Assembly (NCBI GenBank): GCA_021613375.1
Contig: CM038711.1
Coordinates: 15,927,076-15,991,075 of the forward strand
Origin: Megaleporinus macrocephalus
Taxonomy: Eukaryota > Chordata > Actinopteri > Characiformes > Anostomidae
Length of the DNA stretch: 64,000 nt
Direction: 5' to 3'
Position numbers and translations under genes: made by a program. This document shows, one piece after another, positions 1 through 11,040 of the stretch. The notes beneath the pieces were generated by a model that worked only from the letters and a program-made list of their open reading frames with translations, was not told the DNA's origin and ran no database searches. Position 1 is the stretch's first letter. Each line of letters starts with the position of its first letter.

Positions 1-174
1 CTTGCCAGTGCGGAAGGTAAGCATGGCAGGTTGTCCCTCTCCAGCCGCACTGCGGGCTACCATAAGCACCTCATATAAGCTGGACGGTTCCAGGTCTAAC
101 AGTAGCAGACTCTTTTCACTGCCTGGAACACGCACTGTGTGCCAGCTGCCCACCACATTCTCCATGTCATCCAC
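1..174 (-). CDS. cdon: cdon exon 10: remainder of FnIII domain 1 (reaches window edge)
   Basis: The acceptor AG is at 175-176 (CTGTAG|GTGG) and the exon enters in phase 0. It reads [20 protein letters not shown], then a leucine-rich strand, then [20 protein letters not shown] and [10 protein letters not shown]. This is the second half of FnIII-1 and matches vertebrate CDON almost residue for residue. The frame is open to base 1. The exon may end within the last few bases, either beyond the window at an ordinary donor or at a GC-type donor after base 6. Confidence 0.94.
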   Translation of the reverse strand, partial: MDDMENVVGSWHTVRVPGSEKSLLLLDLEPSSLYEVLMVARSAAGEGQPAMLTFRTGK

Positions 175-3100
175 CTACAGGAACACACAGAGGCAGTAAC
201 ACACCAACTCTGCATCCACGCATAAAGGTGAAGAGGCAGGCACTGGCTGTGTTTCTATTTATCTTTGTCTCCTCTTCTTGCTCTTTGTCCCTCTTTCTCT
301 CTCTCTCATTTTCCCCATACCTGGTATGATGACAAAAGGCTGGCCTACACAGCAATGCTGTGAGTAAGAACTGTGCCGTTTTTTCCGGAGCCAGAGAGAC
401 AGCGCTGCCAACTCAATTCTAACAATAACCGTTTGCTCTTTATGAGCCAAGTGAGCTTATTATTGGAGAAAACACAACCTTTCAAAGAGGAAATGACCAA
501 CTCCTTACAATAACGCACTCACTCATTCCTGGCATGGCTCTCCCATTGGTGTTAGTGCGAGCTTTGAAAAAAGTCCGGCAAGGTGTGGTTATTTTATTTT
601 ATTTTGGTCTTTTTCAAAAGTAATATATAAATTAATTAAGGATGGGTAGGGCAAACAGGATTGCTGTTTTAATTACTGATTACGGGAAGGAAGGCAATTT
701 TTTCCCCCACTACGCTCTCTTATTAAAAGCACACAAATAAATTACTCATGAGCAAAGTCAAACATTCATAAAAAAGGCAAAAGATTTATTGCTTTCACCT
801 TGCGGTATTTAACAAAGTAAGCGTTGATTGGACTGCCCCAGTCTCGCCCTGGTCGCCATTCAAGATCATATGTGTTGGGTTTGTGAGTTTGGGGTGGGCT
901 GGTGATGAGCGGTGCTTCGGGTGTGGGCTTGTCACTGCTCCTCTCAGTGGCCGGACCTGGTGCACTTTCCTCTCCCTCATCACTCTGGATTGGATGAACA
1001 GTGGGATGCACTTCCACAGCAATGACCGTTGAACTGGAGTGAGGTTCTGTCAAAATAAAAACACTTTTAAGACATCTTCAGAAGAATAAGAGAATTTCTA
1101 AGTGATTTCAGGGGCACTTTTATTATTCTCTATTACTATTACTACAACTATTACAGACTGTAGTCTATCTAATTCGCTGCATACGCAGCACTGCAGTATC
1201 ACTGACATAACTGTAGTGTGTCAGTAGGAAATGCGCTGGCATTAGTTGATCAGACACAGCAAGTGTTTTTACACAACAGTGGAGAAGAATATACAGCTCT
1301 TTGTACATTTTACAAATGTTTATATATTTGCATCTGAAGCTGTATTAAAAATATAAAAAGTATTGGCTTCGCTAAACAATTTTCATTTGACAGTAATTTT
1401 AATGAACAACATTATTCTGATGGAAAAAAAAGACTATATAAAATTGTGTCAGAAGATGAATGTTACTGACCATATAAAATCATATTGAAATATGAATTTT
1501 ATCATGGTGGTCAGGCCTTTGTGCACTGGCACTATTGTGCAATGACCATCATGTCCCTGTATTTAAAACACCCATCATAAAATGGTAAGTTAACAGCACT
1601 GCAGACAGGATGTCTGTGCATTTACTGCACTGTACCGAGAAAAGAGCTCACAAAACTCTCAGTCTTGGTATAGTGCGCAGAGTGCCACTGGCAGACCCAT
1701 ACTTAAAAAGTTTAATATTGGGTAGGAGCCATTTCAATCTATATAAAAAAAACACAGCAGTGGAGAAAGCCCAGGACACGCATGCCACTATATAATAAGG
1801 CTTTGTTTGTTGTATTTTTTTCATTACACAGTACAGCCAGAACGATCCACCTGAGAAATAATGAAAGCTGGAAATGTTATTATGTCTGACACTGACTTGG
1901 CAGCTAAATAATGGAATTTTTCAGAGTCTTCTGAACGACAGCAAGGTGTGAGTCTGTTGGTAAGCCCTTCTTGCTATGTGGCAGTATTTGAATGTATTTG
2001 AGTAAACAGCATTGTCCAAAAGTTTTAGTGTGAGGTGCAAAGCCGAGTTAGGTCACCATGCCTCTAGGTCCCTGAACTAACCTGGTTCTGGGTACATGCC
2101 ACTGGTTTACTTTACAAAACAAACAGTCCCAGAGCTGGTAACAGCAGAGTGGAGGCTGGGCCTGCAGCCAGTGCGTTCACATTCCACCCCGCAACCATTA
2201 AAATACCAGAGAAAATCAGAGCCCTAAACCAGCTCTAAATGCTCACCCTCCATCCCTACACTGCTTCTGCTCTGGTTTTCTCTCTCCTTAATGCATTTGG
2301 ACATGAAGCCATGGCACAATCACAGTGGATGAGGTAAATGTTGTTGGGAGTATTCTCTTTTCAGCATCTCTTTTTCTGACTCACATCTTGCCTCTCTCTC
2401 TGTTAACATAGGAATGCTGAGTACTCTATAAACATTACCACTGAGACACCTGGCTACAACAAGAAAGGAATAAGGAAAACGAAAGAGAGAGGCAGAGCAT
2501 GTATTGGGGTAGGCAATACAATCAATCATTATCACAATAGTTTATTTACGTTTTGGTTGTTGTCCATATTTAAAGGATACACCCAGCCATGTGTTTCATT
2601 ACAAAAATACATAATAGTGCTTGTAGGAGATATGACTACCTAGAATGTTGCTCTTACAATGAGGATATTGCAAACCCTGACACTACCCTAGTTCAAAAGC
2701 ACAATAATAGTTCAATTGACACAATGTATTTGTTTACATTATTTACCACTCCTAGTGGGTACAGTGAACAGAAACTAAATGCGCTCACCCACAGTCAGAA
2801 ACGCCTCAGCCTGTACAGATCCCAGCTCATTAGAGGCCTCACAGACGTACTTTCCAGCATGGGCTGCGGTCACAGCCTGGATGTAGAGGCTGCTGCTACC
2901 AGGACGGGACATGGTGAGGTGGGCTGGTGCATCTTCTGGGGGCATGGCTTTACCCCCTGGGCCCTGAAGCAAAAGGGCTGGGTGAGTGGCGATAGGACCT
3001 GCTGAGTTATACCAGCGGATCACAGGGAGAGGCTGACCACTGGCGTTACAAGACAGAGTGACAGGCTCTCCCTCTGCATACATGTCACTCTCCGGAGGGT

Positions 3101-6100
3101 ACAGGATAACAGGCAGTGAAGTTTCACCTACAACACATAAAAGATCTAAATGGTAAATATCAGCTATTAAGAGTTGTAAGACTGAAGCAAAACCCTGGAC
3201 CTTTAATCTGCTCTTCTCTGATAATGCATTTGTTAACATATGTTAAGAACATGATCCAACAAAATGAAAAAAAAAAAAAGTTAGTTTTACCACACAAACT
3301 ACCATTGTAAACCAAAAAATGTGTTTAATAAAATGGTTAAACACAACAATAATATATGCTTTGAATAAGCTTGGATGCTTTCTGGGTGACAAAAAAACAG
3401 ATCATATGGCATCCATATGATAATACAGTCCTTTGGTGCCATAAACCCTCTGTTGACAGAAAAATAAGTCAAATTCTCAGAATGGCTTGCTGGTGAGATG
3501 ACTGTTACACTAAGCTTAAACTATAGCTGGGTGATACAACATTTACACATAGTTTTCAGCATGTTTAATTTCAGTTTTAGCACTATTGAGATAAAACAAG
3601 CATTACATAAATGATAACATTCTATTCCATAAGTCAGCTGTTTGTGTATTTGTGCTTAAGGGGTTAATTGCAATGCAAGGCATATACTGGTTTCAAAACA
3701 ATGTAACATACTGCAATGTACTTTGAAATGAAGGTTGATTTAAAGGTAGGTTCAACTGCTGGGATTACCAGTCCAATGGGCCTGAAGTGTTTTTCTGTAA
3801 CATGCACCTCCAATATTGGACTCAAATGCAGTTTAACATGAACACCCACGAATTTAAACTGACCTGCATTTTTAGCAGAATCATATAAATCTCCCCTGTT
3901 CTGAGAGTCGGGAAAAAACACCAGTGTGAGCCAACATTTGGAAACAGCCTCTGCTGTCTTTTTTTCTAATGTGAAGCATCCATATCTCTGCCTTTATCAA
4001 TCATGCAGGGCAGCACTGAGGAACAGACCCAGAGGAGAACGGGGGAGGCTCCGCATGAACTTGTGCATATGGTGTTTGAGTGTGTGTGTGTCTGTGTGTG
4101 CTAATAAATAAAGGCCGGTTGTGTATGATGTTGACAGCTGGGTGGTCTGGTTTTCGTCATAACCTTGTGTAGTTACTCCTTACATTCCGCTGTTCAAGAG
4201 CTTATCCCCGACAGTGTGCACAAAGCTCACTCTCACGGCCCTGCTGCTGCCCGCCAAAACCTCTCCTGCTTCTGTAACCCTCCCCGAGTGTGGCTGCAGC
4301 CAAAACCTGTCCACATCCAATAACCCATCCTGACACTCCTACAGCCATGTAGCTAGCCAAAGGAATACTCTGATAGACTGGTTCCTTTACTTCTATAAAA
4401 GCTCACTAACTATACTGTGACATTTTAAAATATTATATATTATTAAATATTATATTCTCAAATACAACCCCGTTAATCTTCCACAGACCAAAAAACTATG
4501 TTTAAAACAATACTCAAACAGTTCAAGAGGAGGTTTTCAAAGATTTTAGATGACAATTGGCTGTCATATAAATTCTTATGATTAACAACTCTTTTTTTGT
4601 TAAATGTATGCACATTCCTAACAGATGCAAATGAATAAACAAACATTTATTATTGCAATAATTAACATACTGTAAATGCATTTTCTGCTTTTTTCCACAT
4701 TTATATGCTTTTCCCCTAAATCAAATGATAAAAGCACTCCCTATTAACATTCATTTTGTTGCAACATAAGAATAAGTGCTATGCTAACAACTGTCTAGAA
4801 TAACTGCATTTGTTCTTGCAAAAGTTTTTAACAACCAACCTTGGGGTGGTTGATACAGTTTGATACAGCACTTCTTGACACAAATAAAAATGGAAAGATC
4901 CTTACCTGATTGGACACCAAGTCTGGCAGCAGACTGTGCAGAACCAATCCTGTTGTCTAGCAGGCACTGGTACATGCCCTGGTCCTGAGCAGTGACTGAG
5001 GAAATACGTAATGAGTAGTCTGATATCTGGAAGTGAGATGAGGGCAAAACTGGGGAAGAGTTGAATAGCCAGGTGATTTTAGGGGCAGGGTTTCCTGAGA
5101 CAGCACAGGTGAATCGTACAGATGAACCAGATGACACAGTCTGGTCAGTAAGACCTCTCAATACACTGGCTGACCCTGTGAGCAAGTGAGGAGAGGAGAG
5201 ACAGGGAGCAGTGAGAGGCAGTAGTTATTACAATTACATAAAATTAAGCCTCAACTTTAAATTAACATTAAGCCAGTGAGCTTTCTGCTTGGGCCATCAA
5301 ACAGATGTTTATCCTTAAAAACCTGTGCATAATGTATAAAATAACTATATTTGATCTGTCCTAACAATGACCTCTTTCATAAACACAAAATAAAAACTGG
5401 TTGCAAATTTGGATATTTCACTAAAAATATCTTAAAATATTGCTGAGCAACAACAATAAAAGAATGCAATTTTGGGCAGAGCATTGCATAACACAATCTT
5501 AGCCTTAGGCTATGGCGCACTACTGCAAACTAATTTAGTGTTTTAAGTGGTTAATCCTCTTTGCTTAAGTACAACATTTTTTTTTGTGCAGCTCTGTTTT
5601 AAAAATCACCTACCTCTATACATCACAAAAAAAAACAATGTTTGGCAGATGTTTGCCTGTGAGACTAAACTTGACTTCAGGTAAATAACCTAAACTCACC
5701 AAGCACATTCACAGTATAGTTGGTACTGATCACATCCCCATCTTCGTTTAGAACAGAGCAAGTGTAGTGTCCACTATCACTTAGCTGGACATCACTTAGC
5801 ACTAAGTTACTGTGCTGCAGTCTCAATCTGGAAGCCAGCAGCAGCTCATGGCCATCCTTTGTCCATTTAGCAACAGGAGAGGGACTTCCTGATACTGCAC
5901 ATTCTAGAACCAGGGATGTAGACTGTTCCACTGTCAGGTTTACAGGGATAATTGGATATACTATCCCCACAGGGGAGGGACCATGTGAATCTGTGAAAGG
6001 AGAGGTGGTGAGTTAAATAATCCTCATCTTTTCTACATGTTTTTGGTAAATGAATTTGATTAAAAAAAACATGATTCTATCATAAAAGGCCACCATCAAC

Positions 6101-9100
6101 CATCACTCTTAAATATGTCCTTGTCTTACCTTTCACTATTAGCTTGGTGCCGTAGGCCTCTATTCTGGCCTCTCGGGTAACGGGATTATATGCACCACAC
6201 TTATACATGCCCTGATGCTCTGGGGAAACAGAGACTATCTGAAGGTTCCCAGAGGGAAGAATTAAATATTCATCTGAAAAAAAAAGACAGAGAAAGAAAT
6301 GTAGATATTCCTTTCATTTTTTCTACATCTGTTTTTAAAGTAATTTTAAATTTGAAAAAGATATACAACTTTATTGCATACCTGTAGACTCCTCTAGCCA
6401 TTTCCCCCGTATTCTGTAACGTGGTAAAGCTGGAGGGTTACTTGGGGGTAGCGGGCACTGAATAACAGCAGTGTCCCCTTCTTTTACTGCCAGTGACCGC
6501 CGGTGGGTCTCCCTAAAATACTTAATTTCTAGACATAGAACAAAATAGCTATGTAAGTTTACATCACAGCAACCTAATGCGGAACCCCAATTCTAAGAAA
6601 GTTGGGACACTGTGTGAAATGTAAAAACATGTAAATAAAAACAATAATTTGCAAATCTCATAGACCCATTCTATTCACAATAGGATAAACAACACATATT
6701 GGATATTGAAGGAAAGACGATTTACCATTTCATGGTAAATAATTATGAACTCAAAAGAGTTGGGGCAGGGCCATGCCTATCACTATATAGCATTGTATGT
6801 AGTACATGGTCAAAAATACAACTTTTACTACTGGACTTAGCACAAAAGCTTTCTGTCACTGAAGTGTTTAGACTGACTGTAACCCAAGGAAACATGTCCT
6901 TTGTGCCGAACAATAATAGACTGATAGAGTTTCCCTTCCGGCATCAGCCTGTGCTGCTGCACAGGAAGCCCATAGGCTCATTAAGGATACTGTTAAAGAG
7001 GTGCATGGAAAAGTGCCAAAAAAGTCACCTCTTCCTTCCTCATCAGCACTTAGTGAAGAGTGGCTATGACCAGTTATTATTGTACACCAGCTCAAGAAAA
7101 GAGCCTTCTGTTTCGCTCTCCTTGCTCTTTGAAGTGTATTTATGCGGTACCATTGTTCTCTGGGCTCTAGATGTATTTGGGTGCATGTAGTTATGTAATG
7201 ACCATGTCAGCATATCATCACAGTTGAAACAAAACCCTGTGTCATAATGTTAACTTAATACAACAACATAAAATATATTTTTAACTTTAAATATGGATCC
7301 TTGTGTAAGTAATTTGTGTCATGTAAGTAAATAATGTGTATATTATCTGCACGAGTGAGGGAGTGTGTTAGGGTGTGAAATCTCAAACACATACCTGCGA
7401 TGGACACTCGTGCCTGCCGGCTAGAAATGGTACCTTCGTCTGAGCTGGCCAAACATCGATAGGATCCTATGTGTTGAGGTTGGAGAGAGGACAGTGACAG
7501 GAATCCTGGATGGACCTGCACATCTGGCAGGGCCCCAGTCTGTAGGGGCTGACCCTGAAACAGCCAGGTGAGGTTGGCTGAAGCAGGACGCGCCACACAG
7601 TGCAATGTAACAGCTCCACCCCGCTTCTGAACCACAGATGCAGGTTGCGTTCGAAATGAGAGAGATAATACAACTGTTGGGAAAAGAGCGAGAAAAAAGA
7701 GAGGGGGAAAAGAGAACAGATATCAGCAATTATAAGATGGCTCATCATGCACTTTCTGTTTCATTGCTGTTATATCTCAGCACACTGTAACTTTAAAAGA
7801 AATGGAATAGTAAGAAATAAAACACAAGGAGCCATGCATTACAGTACTTTTATGATGATTAAGAATTGTCAGGCATGACAGGATGCACTGTACAAAATGG
7901 CCACACTATTAACAGGGTTTGTATAACATATGAAATACACAACCTCACTGGACATTTTCTCAGCTACACCTACTATGTCAGAATTGACGATGTTGTCTGA
8001 TTTTGCATAATTTATCGTCACCCTCAACTACATGCATCAATGGCAAAGAACCACCATAAGAATACCATTGACCGTTTATCCTTTGCTTGGTGAACTGTTC
8101 CCAGCACATCAGTAATATCAAAACAGCTGCGGTAAGTGTGTGTTATGCAGGTAAGATTGTATTAGGAATGTGGGTTGGGTTGGTCACAGCAGCACTGGTA
8201 GGGTGTTTTGTGTACACTTCAAGCCCACCCTATTACACACACCAACTATATAAGTTAACTCTGTAGATGTGCAGTATTGCTAATCTCCCATGCACAGGAT
8301 GTCAATCATCCTCTAGCTCTTCATTTGTGGTCAGTTTCTGAACACAGGGCCACTGTATATACAACATCCACACAACACAGTGCTGAAAATGTTACACCAT
8401 CCAAACAATATCTGGTGGTCCTATATCCCTTTTTACTAATGGACATGGTAGAAGGGGCAGGTGAAAAGATGGGCTACAAATCCAAAGTGCACCTAAATGG
8501 TATGTGTACTAAATAAAATCCCAAAAGGGCCAAGTTCCTATCCTCTGAAGACCATTGTTTAAAAAATAATTTTACAACAGTAACAACAAACAATTAACCG
8601 TAGGGGGCAAATATGAATAGCACAATGTTTTTTGATGAATTGTTGTACTTGATATATGATTCTGGTATGTGTGCTTATAGAGCATGTGTTTATGTGATTA
8701 AGTGCAGTAACTACCCCAAGAGTTGATAAAAAGTCATTTACCACATTTTTAAGACCTAATGATTACCTATTGTTTCATCTCAAATCATAACAGTGCACTA
8801 GTTTTCCTACACGTTAACATAATTTTCCTTTTAAACAGGTTGGGTAAATTGATACCTTACACAAATGAAAGTGTTAAAGAAATGTGGTTGTTGTGCTGCA
8901 CTGGTTGAACACGCATTGTGTAGATAAAGTCATGTCTGTGCAAGAAGCAGGCTGTATGGTATGGTATACATTTCAGGACATCCTCTGATGACAGTGTCAG
9001 GTTGTATTATGCTTTACTGCACTTACATTATATCATTTGTGCCAACGATAAAGCTTTAACTCTCATGCAAATAAGAAAGTGTCCACTTCAGTCTTGAAAT

Positions 9101-9497
9101 TGCTTGATGAGAAAGTGTTGCTCTTACTTATATTGATTTTTTTTATTTATACTTTGTTGCTGTTATCCTTACTATTATGCATTTAAAATAATCATTGTGG
9201 AAAGCCCATATCAACCTTACACACAGTTTAACCACTTACTGTGGTTATTTCCACATTTTAATAAAATAAGAAAACTGTACTACTGCACAGGCCAAGTACT
9301 TGTGTATATATAACTTTACAACAAATTAAGCTAAAGTCAGGAGTCTGCAAAGTTTTTCTGTGCAGAAACAGTTTGTGTATGCGTAGAGCATGTATTTAAA
9401 GGTGTGCATGCTCACAAGGGCAGCTGAAGAGCAGGGTATGGCAGACACACAGCACTGTGGACAGAACCTTCAGGCCTCTCAGGCCTCCGTCGTCCAT
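1..9497 (-). CDS. cdon: cdon, 5' part of the coding region (9 exons, 658 codons, 3' end beyond the window)
   Basis: Cdon is a single-pass cell-surface protein of the Ig/FnIII superfamily. It is known as a Hedgehog co-receptor that cooperates with Boc, Gas1 and Patched, and as a cadherin-associated promoter of muscle differentiation. Coding pieces on the minus strand are 9497-9416, 7673-7395, 6528-6382, 6273-6130, 5990-5700, 5175-4906, 3127-2789, 1046-799 and 174-1. All internal junctions are GT-AG and the frame stays open through 658 codons. Order: signal peptide (1-27), Ig1 (about 28-120), Ig2 (120-217), Ig3 (217-314), Ig4 (314-404), Ig5 (404-517), linker, FnIII-1 (about 560-658). Five Ig domains fit Cdon; the paralogue Boc has four. 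Close matches to vertebrate CDON include [18 protein letters not shown] and [19 protein letters not shown]. FnIII-2, FnIII-3, the membrane segment and the tail would lie to the left of the window. No frameshift or stop was seen. Confidence 0.95.
175..798 (-). other. cdon intron 9
   Basis: 624 bp of AT-rich sequence between two well-supported exons. I see no gene, repeat family or structured element in it. Confidence 0.9.
799..1046 (-). CDS. cdon: cdon exon 9: Ig-Fn linker and start of FnIII domain 1
   Basis: 248 nt. It enters in phase 1 (acceptor AG 1047-1048) and leaves in phase 0 (donor GT 798-797, AAG|GTGAAA). The first 42 residues are an acidic, Ser/Pro-rich linker of low conservation. 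They are followed by [20 protein letters not shown] and [10 protein letters not shown], which are near-identical to the opening of FnIII-1 in vertebrate CDON. The tryptophans of the FnIII core ([10 protein letters not shown]) are present. Confidence 0.95.
1047..2788 (-). other. cdon intron 8
   Basis: 1742 bp, AT-rich. Short open frames here have no recognisable domain and are chance. No mobile element was recognised. Confidence 0.88.
2789..3127 (-). CDS. cdon: cdon exon 8: Ig domain 5
   Basis: 339 nt, phase 1 to phase 1, with acceptor AG at 3128-3129 and donor GT at 2788-2787 (G|GTGAGC). It has cysteine in [18 protein letters not shown] and in [34 protein letters not shown] is nearly the mammalian [20 protein letters not shown]. 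A longer-than-usual insert lies between the central Ig strands ([13 protein letters not shown] and following), as in other CDON Ig5 domains. A fifth Ig domain is what separates Cdon from Boc. Confidence 0.95.
3128..4905 (-). other. cdon intron 7
   Basis: 1778 bp, AT-rich. A short stretch at about 4000-4340 is somewhat GC-richer and includes a brief GT tract (about 4080-4100). Nothing else was recognised. Confidence 0.88.
4906..5175 (-). CDS. cdon: cdon exon 7: Ig domain 4
   Basis: 270 nt, phase 1 to phase 1, with acceptor AG at 5176-5177 after a C/T-rich tract and donor GT at 4905-4904 (G|GTAAGG). The Ig fold shows cysteine in [13 protein letters not shown], tryptophan in ITWLFNSSP and cysteine in [12 protein letters not shown]. 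The start [13 protein letters not shown] corresponds to GLQDQIVSLGATV in mammals. NSS is a potential N-glycosylation site. Confidence 0.94.
5176..5699 (-). other. cdon intron 6
   Basis: 524 bp between Ig3 and Ig4 exons, AT-rich, with no element recognised. Confidence 0.88.
5700..5990 (-). CDS. cdon: cdon exon 6: Ig domain 3
   Basis: 291 nt, phase 1 to phase 1, with acceptor AG at 5991-5992 and donor GT at 5699-5698 (G|GTGAGT). It carries a full Ig fold: cysteine in [13 protein letters not shown], tryptophan in AKWTKDGH, and cysteine in [14 protein letters not shown]. The ending TNYTVNVLG parallels the mammalian TYMVNVLE. NLT near the start and NYT near the end are potential N-glycosylation sequons. 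Confidence 0.94.
6130..6273 (-). CDS. cdon: cdon exon 5: second half of Ig domain 2
   Basis: 144 nt, phase 1 to phase 1. The acceptor AG at 6274-6275 follows an uninterrupted T tract and the donor GT is at 6129-6128 (AAG|GTAAGA). The peptide begins [16 protein letters not shown] and contains the second Ig2 cysteine in [14 protein letters not shown], closely matching mammalian CDON. It is separated from exon 4 by only 108 bp and from exon 6 by 139 bp, typical of compact fish introns. Confidence 0.93.
6382..6528 (-). CDS. cdon: cdon exon 4: first half of Ig domain 2
   Basis: 147 nt, phase 1 to phase 1, with acceptor AG at 6529-6530 and donor GT at 6381-6380. No ATG-initiated open frame covers it; it was found by reading the minus strand. 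It encodes the first Ig2 cysteine ([12 protein letters not shown]) and the strongly conserved [13 protein letters not shown], which is almost identical to the mammalian RYKIRGKWLEHST. Splitting Ig2 between two exons is consistent with this domain's gene structure. Confidence 0.92.
6570..6770. repeat. Fish interspersed repeat fragment in the Ig1-Ig2 intron
   Basis: The segment starting GCGGAACCCCAATTCTAAG, with AAAGTTGGGACACTGTG, GATTTGCAAATCTCAT-like sequence, a TTTACCATTTCATGG block and a second GTTGGGGCAGGG, matches my memory of a common teleost repeat with AAAGTTGGGAC motifs at both ends. It is probably a non-autonomous DNA transposon. I cannot name the family with certainty, and the boundaries are approximate. 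Confidence 0.55.
6771..7394 (-). other. Remainder of cdon intron 3
   Basis: Intron sequence between the repeat and the Ig1 exon. The frame open at about 6868-7190 on both strands has no domain and overlaps itself; I regard it as chance. It may be part of a longer decayed repeat. Confidence 0.7.
7395..7673 (-). CDS. cdon: cdon exon 3: Ig domain 1
   Basis: 279 nt, phase 1 to phase 1. The acceptor AG at 7674-7675 follows a pyrimidine tract and the donor GT is at 7394-7393. It encodes a complete Ig fold: the first cysteine in TLHCVARP, tryptophan in LTWLFQG, and the second cysteine in GSYRCLAS. The motif [15 protein letters not shown] parallels the corresponding AVQKLGG segment of mammalian CDON. 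Joining it to the signal exon gives [14 protein letters not shown] at the junction with no stop, which supports both exons. Confidence 0.93.
7674..9415 (-). other. cdon intron 2
   Basis: 1742 bp between the Ig1 and signal-peptide exons. Apart from the repeat at 8170-8520 it is AT-rich and unremarkable. Confidence 0.85.
8170..8520. repeat. Interspersed repeat resembling an otophysan fish family
   Basis: Motifs such as GGTCAGTTTCTGAACACAGG, CAGTGCTGAAAATGTTACACC, ATCCAAACAATATCTGGTGG and GGGCTACAAATCCAAAGTGC occur in the order I recall for a dispersed repeat of catfish and characin genomes. It lies in cdon intron 2. No coding capacity was seen. Family name and ends were not determined; this is pattern memory, not a search result. 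Confidence 0.5.
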
Positions 9498-9549
9498 GAT
9501 GCTGCTTCACCTCTGGCCTCTAACCAGGGGTCTCACACACACGCCACAC
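9416..9549 (-). CDS. cdon: cdon exon 2: start codon and signal peptide
   Basis: The acceptor AG is at 9550-9551, after a T-rich tract, and the donor GT is at 9414-9415 (T|GTGAGC). The start ATG is at 9497-9495. It is chosen because it opens directly onto a hydrophobic leader ([11 protein letters not shown], then TLLF), as expected for a secreted type I protein, and because the 82-nt coding part ends in phase 1, matching the Ig1 exon. The 52 nt from 9549 to 9498 are 5' UTR. The exon is short and poorly conserved in sequence, as signal peptides usually are. The assignment therefore rests on position, frame and hydrophobicity rather than residue identity. Confidence 0.82.
9416..9549 (-). promoter_or_regulatory. 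Exon 2 part of upstream ORF 2 of the cdon leader (9549-9520)
   Basis: An ATG at 27003 (A at -3) opens a 19-codon frame running to the donor at 26947. Splicing to the acceptor at 9549 adds nine codons (VWRVCETPG) and a TAG at 9522-9520. The result is a 28-residue upstream ORF that spans the exon junction and stops 22 nt before the cdon ATG at 9497. This is read directly from the two exons, but depends on the inferred splice. Confidence 0.4.
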
Positions 9550-10779
9550 CTACAAAAAACACAGACGAATAACAGTCATTAGTTGCCATGTGTCTGTTAC
9601 TATTTTAGAAAATATAAGCGTTTCAAATGTTTGACACTGTATATTAGACAGGAAACCAAGTCTTTTACTGATACAGGGTTGTATTAAATGCTCAAAAATT
9701 AAACAAGACATTTTACAAAGGTTAAAGGCTGGGATTGTAATCTGCGCATTTCCTTCCAAAACATGGATTAAATTGTGGCTGCTAAATGAAACCTCTCTTT
9801 TCTTTCTTTGTAGCTTAGAATGCCTGGAACCATAACTGCCCACATTGCTAAAGCCTTAAATAAAGAAACTTTTTTTGTAAAAAACTTTCTAAAAAAGCTT
9901 TTAATGCTATCAACACCCAAACAGTGTTATGACTATGTCACTATTTATCTTTCATTTAGAACATGTTGAATAAGACCATGTATATATTTTTTAGTTTATA
10001 CAACTTACATAAAATTTGATCTGATTAATTTCGGTGTCGATTAAAAAAAAAAACAGTTGTTGTTAATTGAGCATACTTTGGGATCAAACGGTATGATACT
10101 ACACTTTGTACTTTGTATCCATAAACCTTAGAAACAACATTAGAAACACATACTAAATACATAGTGTAGGTCTAGCCAAACTGCTAAACAATCATAGTTA
10201 ATAAACTTACTCTGGCTCTGCATGCATGCAGTCAAGGACTCTTCTCAGTCATACTCTGGCCTGAATTTGCACCTAAAGCTACGCTCTTTAATCCCCAACA
10301 ACGCTCGCAATAATCTTCATGACACATCCTCTTATACACTCCTTGATCTCAGTTAGCTGTCCTAGATGAGAAATCTCTTTCTGCTGACCCCCACCCTGTT
10401 TCCCACTGCAAGTCTCCACATACACACACTAAAATTCCCTCTTACCTATCTGCCCCGCCCCCTTCGTCTCACTCTCACTCACTCTCTCAAACAACCTCTT
10501 TCTTTTCTGTCCATGTCACTCGCTCTTTCTGGACTTGCCACTGTCCACTCTTAATATCGCTCTCCTCTCACACTGTTTTGCTTCCTCACAGGTTCACTGT
10601 AGCCTGAAGAGCAGCCACGGGGCGCTCTCACACACACACTAACACACTCAAGGAGAAAGCAAAGACAGAGAACCCAAACTGAGACAAGAAAAGAAGTGAA
10701 GGAACGTAATTAGGAGCATTCCTCTTTCCTTTTGAACCCTCCCCCTCCCCTCCCCTCCAGCACAACCCCACTCTCTCAG

Positions 10780-11040
10780 GGCTGGGGTAATCCGCAGGCC
10801 CTTTGATCACCAGCTTCTGGTTTGTAACCGTGGCTTGGGTAGAGGGCAAGGGACAATAGCCTTCCAGCTGTGACATTCACACTATGGATGCCTTGGAGCT
10901 TCAGGGTCGGCCCCACACTGGCCTGACACCAGGCCGCTCGGCTGCGACAAATTAAAGAGATGACGTCTAGGTGGGATCACTAGAGCTGAACAAGTCTAGG
11001 ATGAAATAAAGAACAGCAGCAGCAGGGCCTGACCCATAGC
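10780..11040. promoter_or_regulatory. Candidate regulatory stretch in intron 1
   Basis: A GC-richer, non-repetitive block in AT-rich intron. It has a TAATCC site (10788-10793), a CTTTGATC TCF/LEF-type site (10801-10808) and a TGACGTCT CRE-like site (10961-10968). It lies 1.3-1.5 kb upstream of the signal-peptide exon, so it could also mark an alternative first exon. Motifs this short occur by chance; the call is inference. Confidence 0.3.

Noticed and set aside
2589..3005. 138-codon plus-strand open frame
   Set aside because: It is the antisense shadow of the cdon Ig5 exon, whose minus-strand frame has the family motifs and splice sites.
6699..7190. 163-codon plus-strand open frame in a cdon intron
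   Set aside because: No domain, starts within a repeat, and lies antisense in an intron between two solid exons.
1..9497. Assignment to the paralogue boc
   Set aside because: Five Ig domains and the near-identical [18 protein letters not shown] and VARSAAGEG segments fit Cdon; Boc has four Ig domains.
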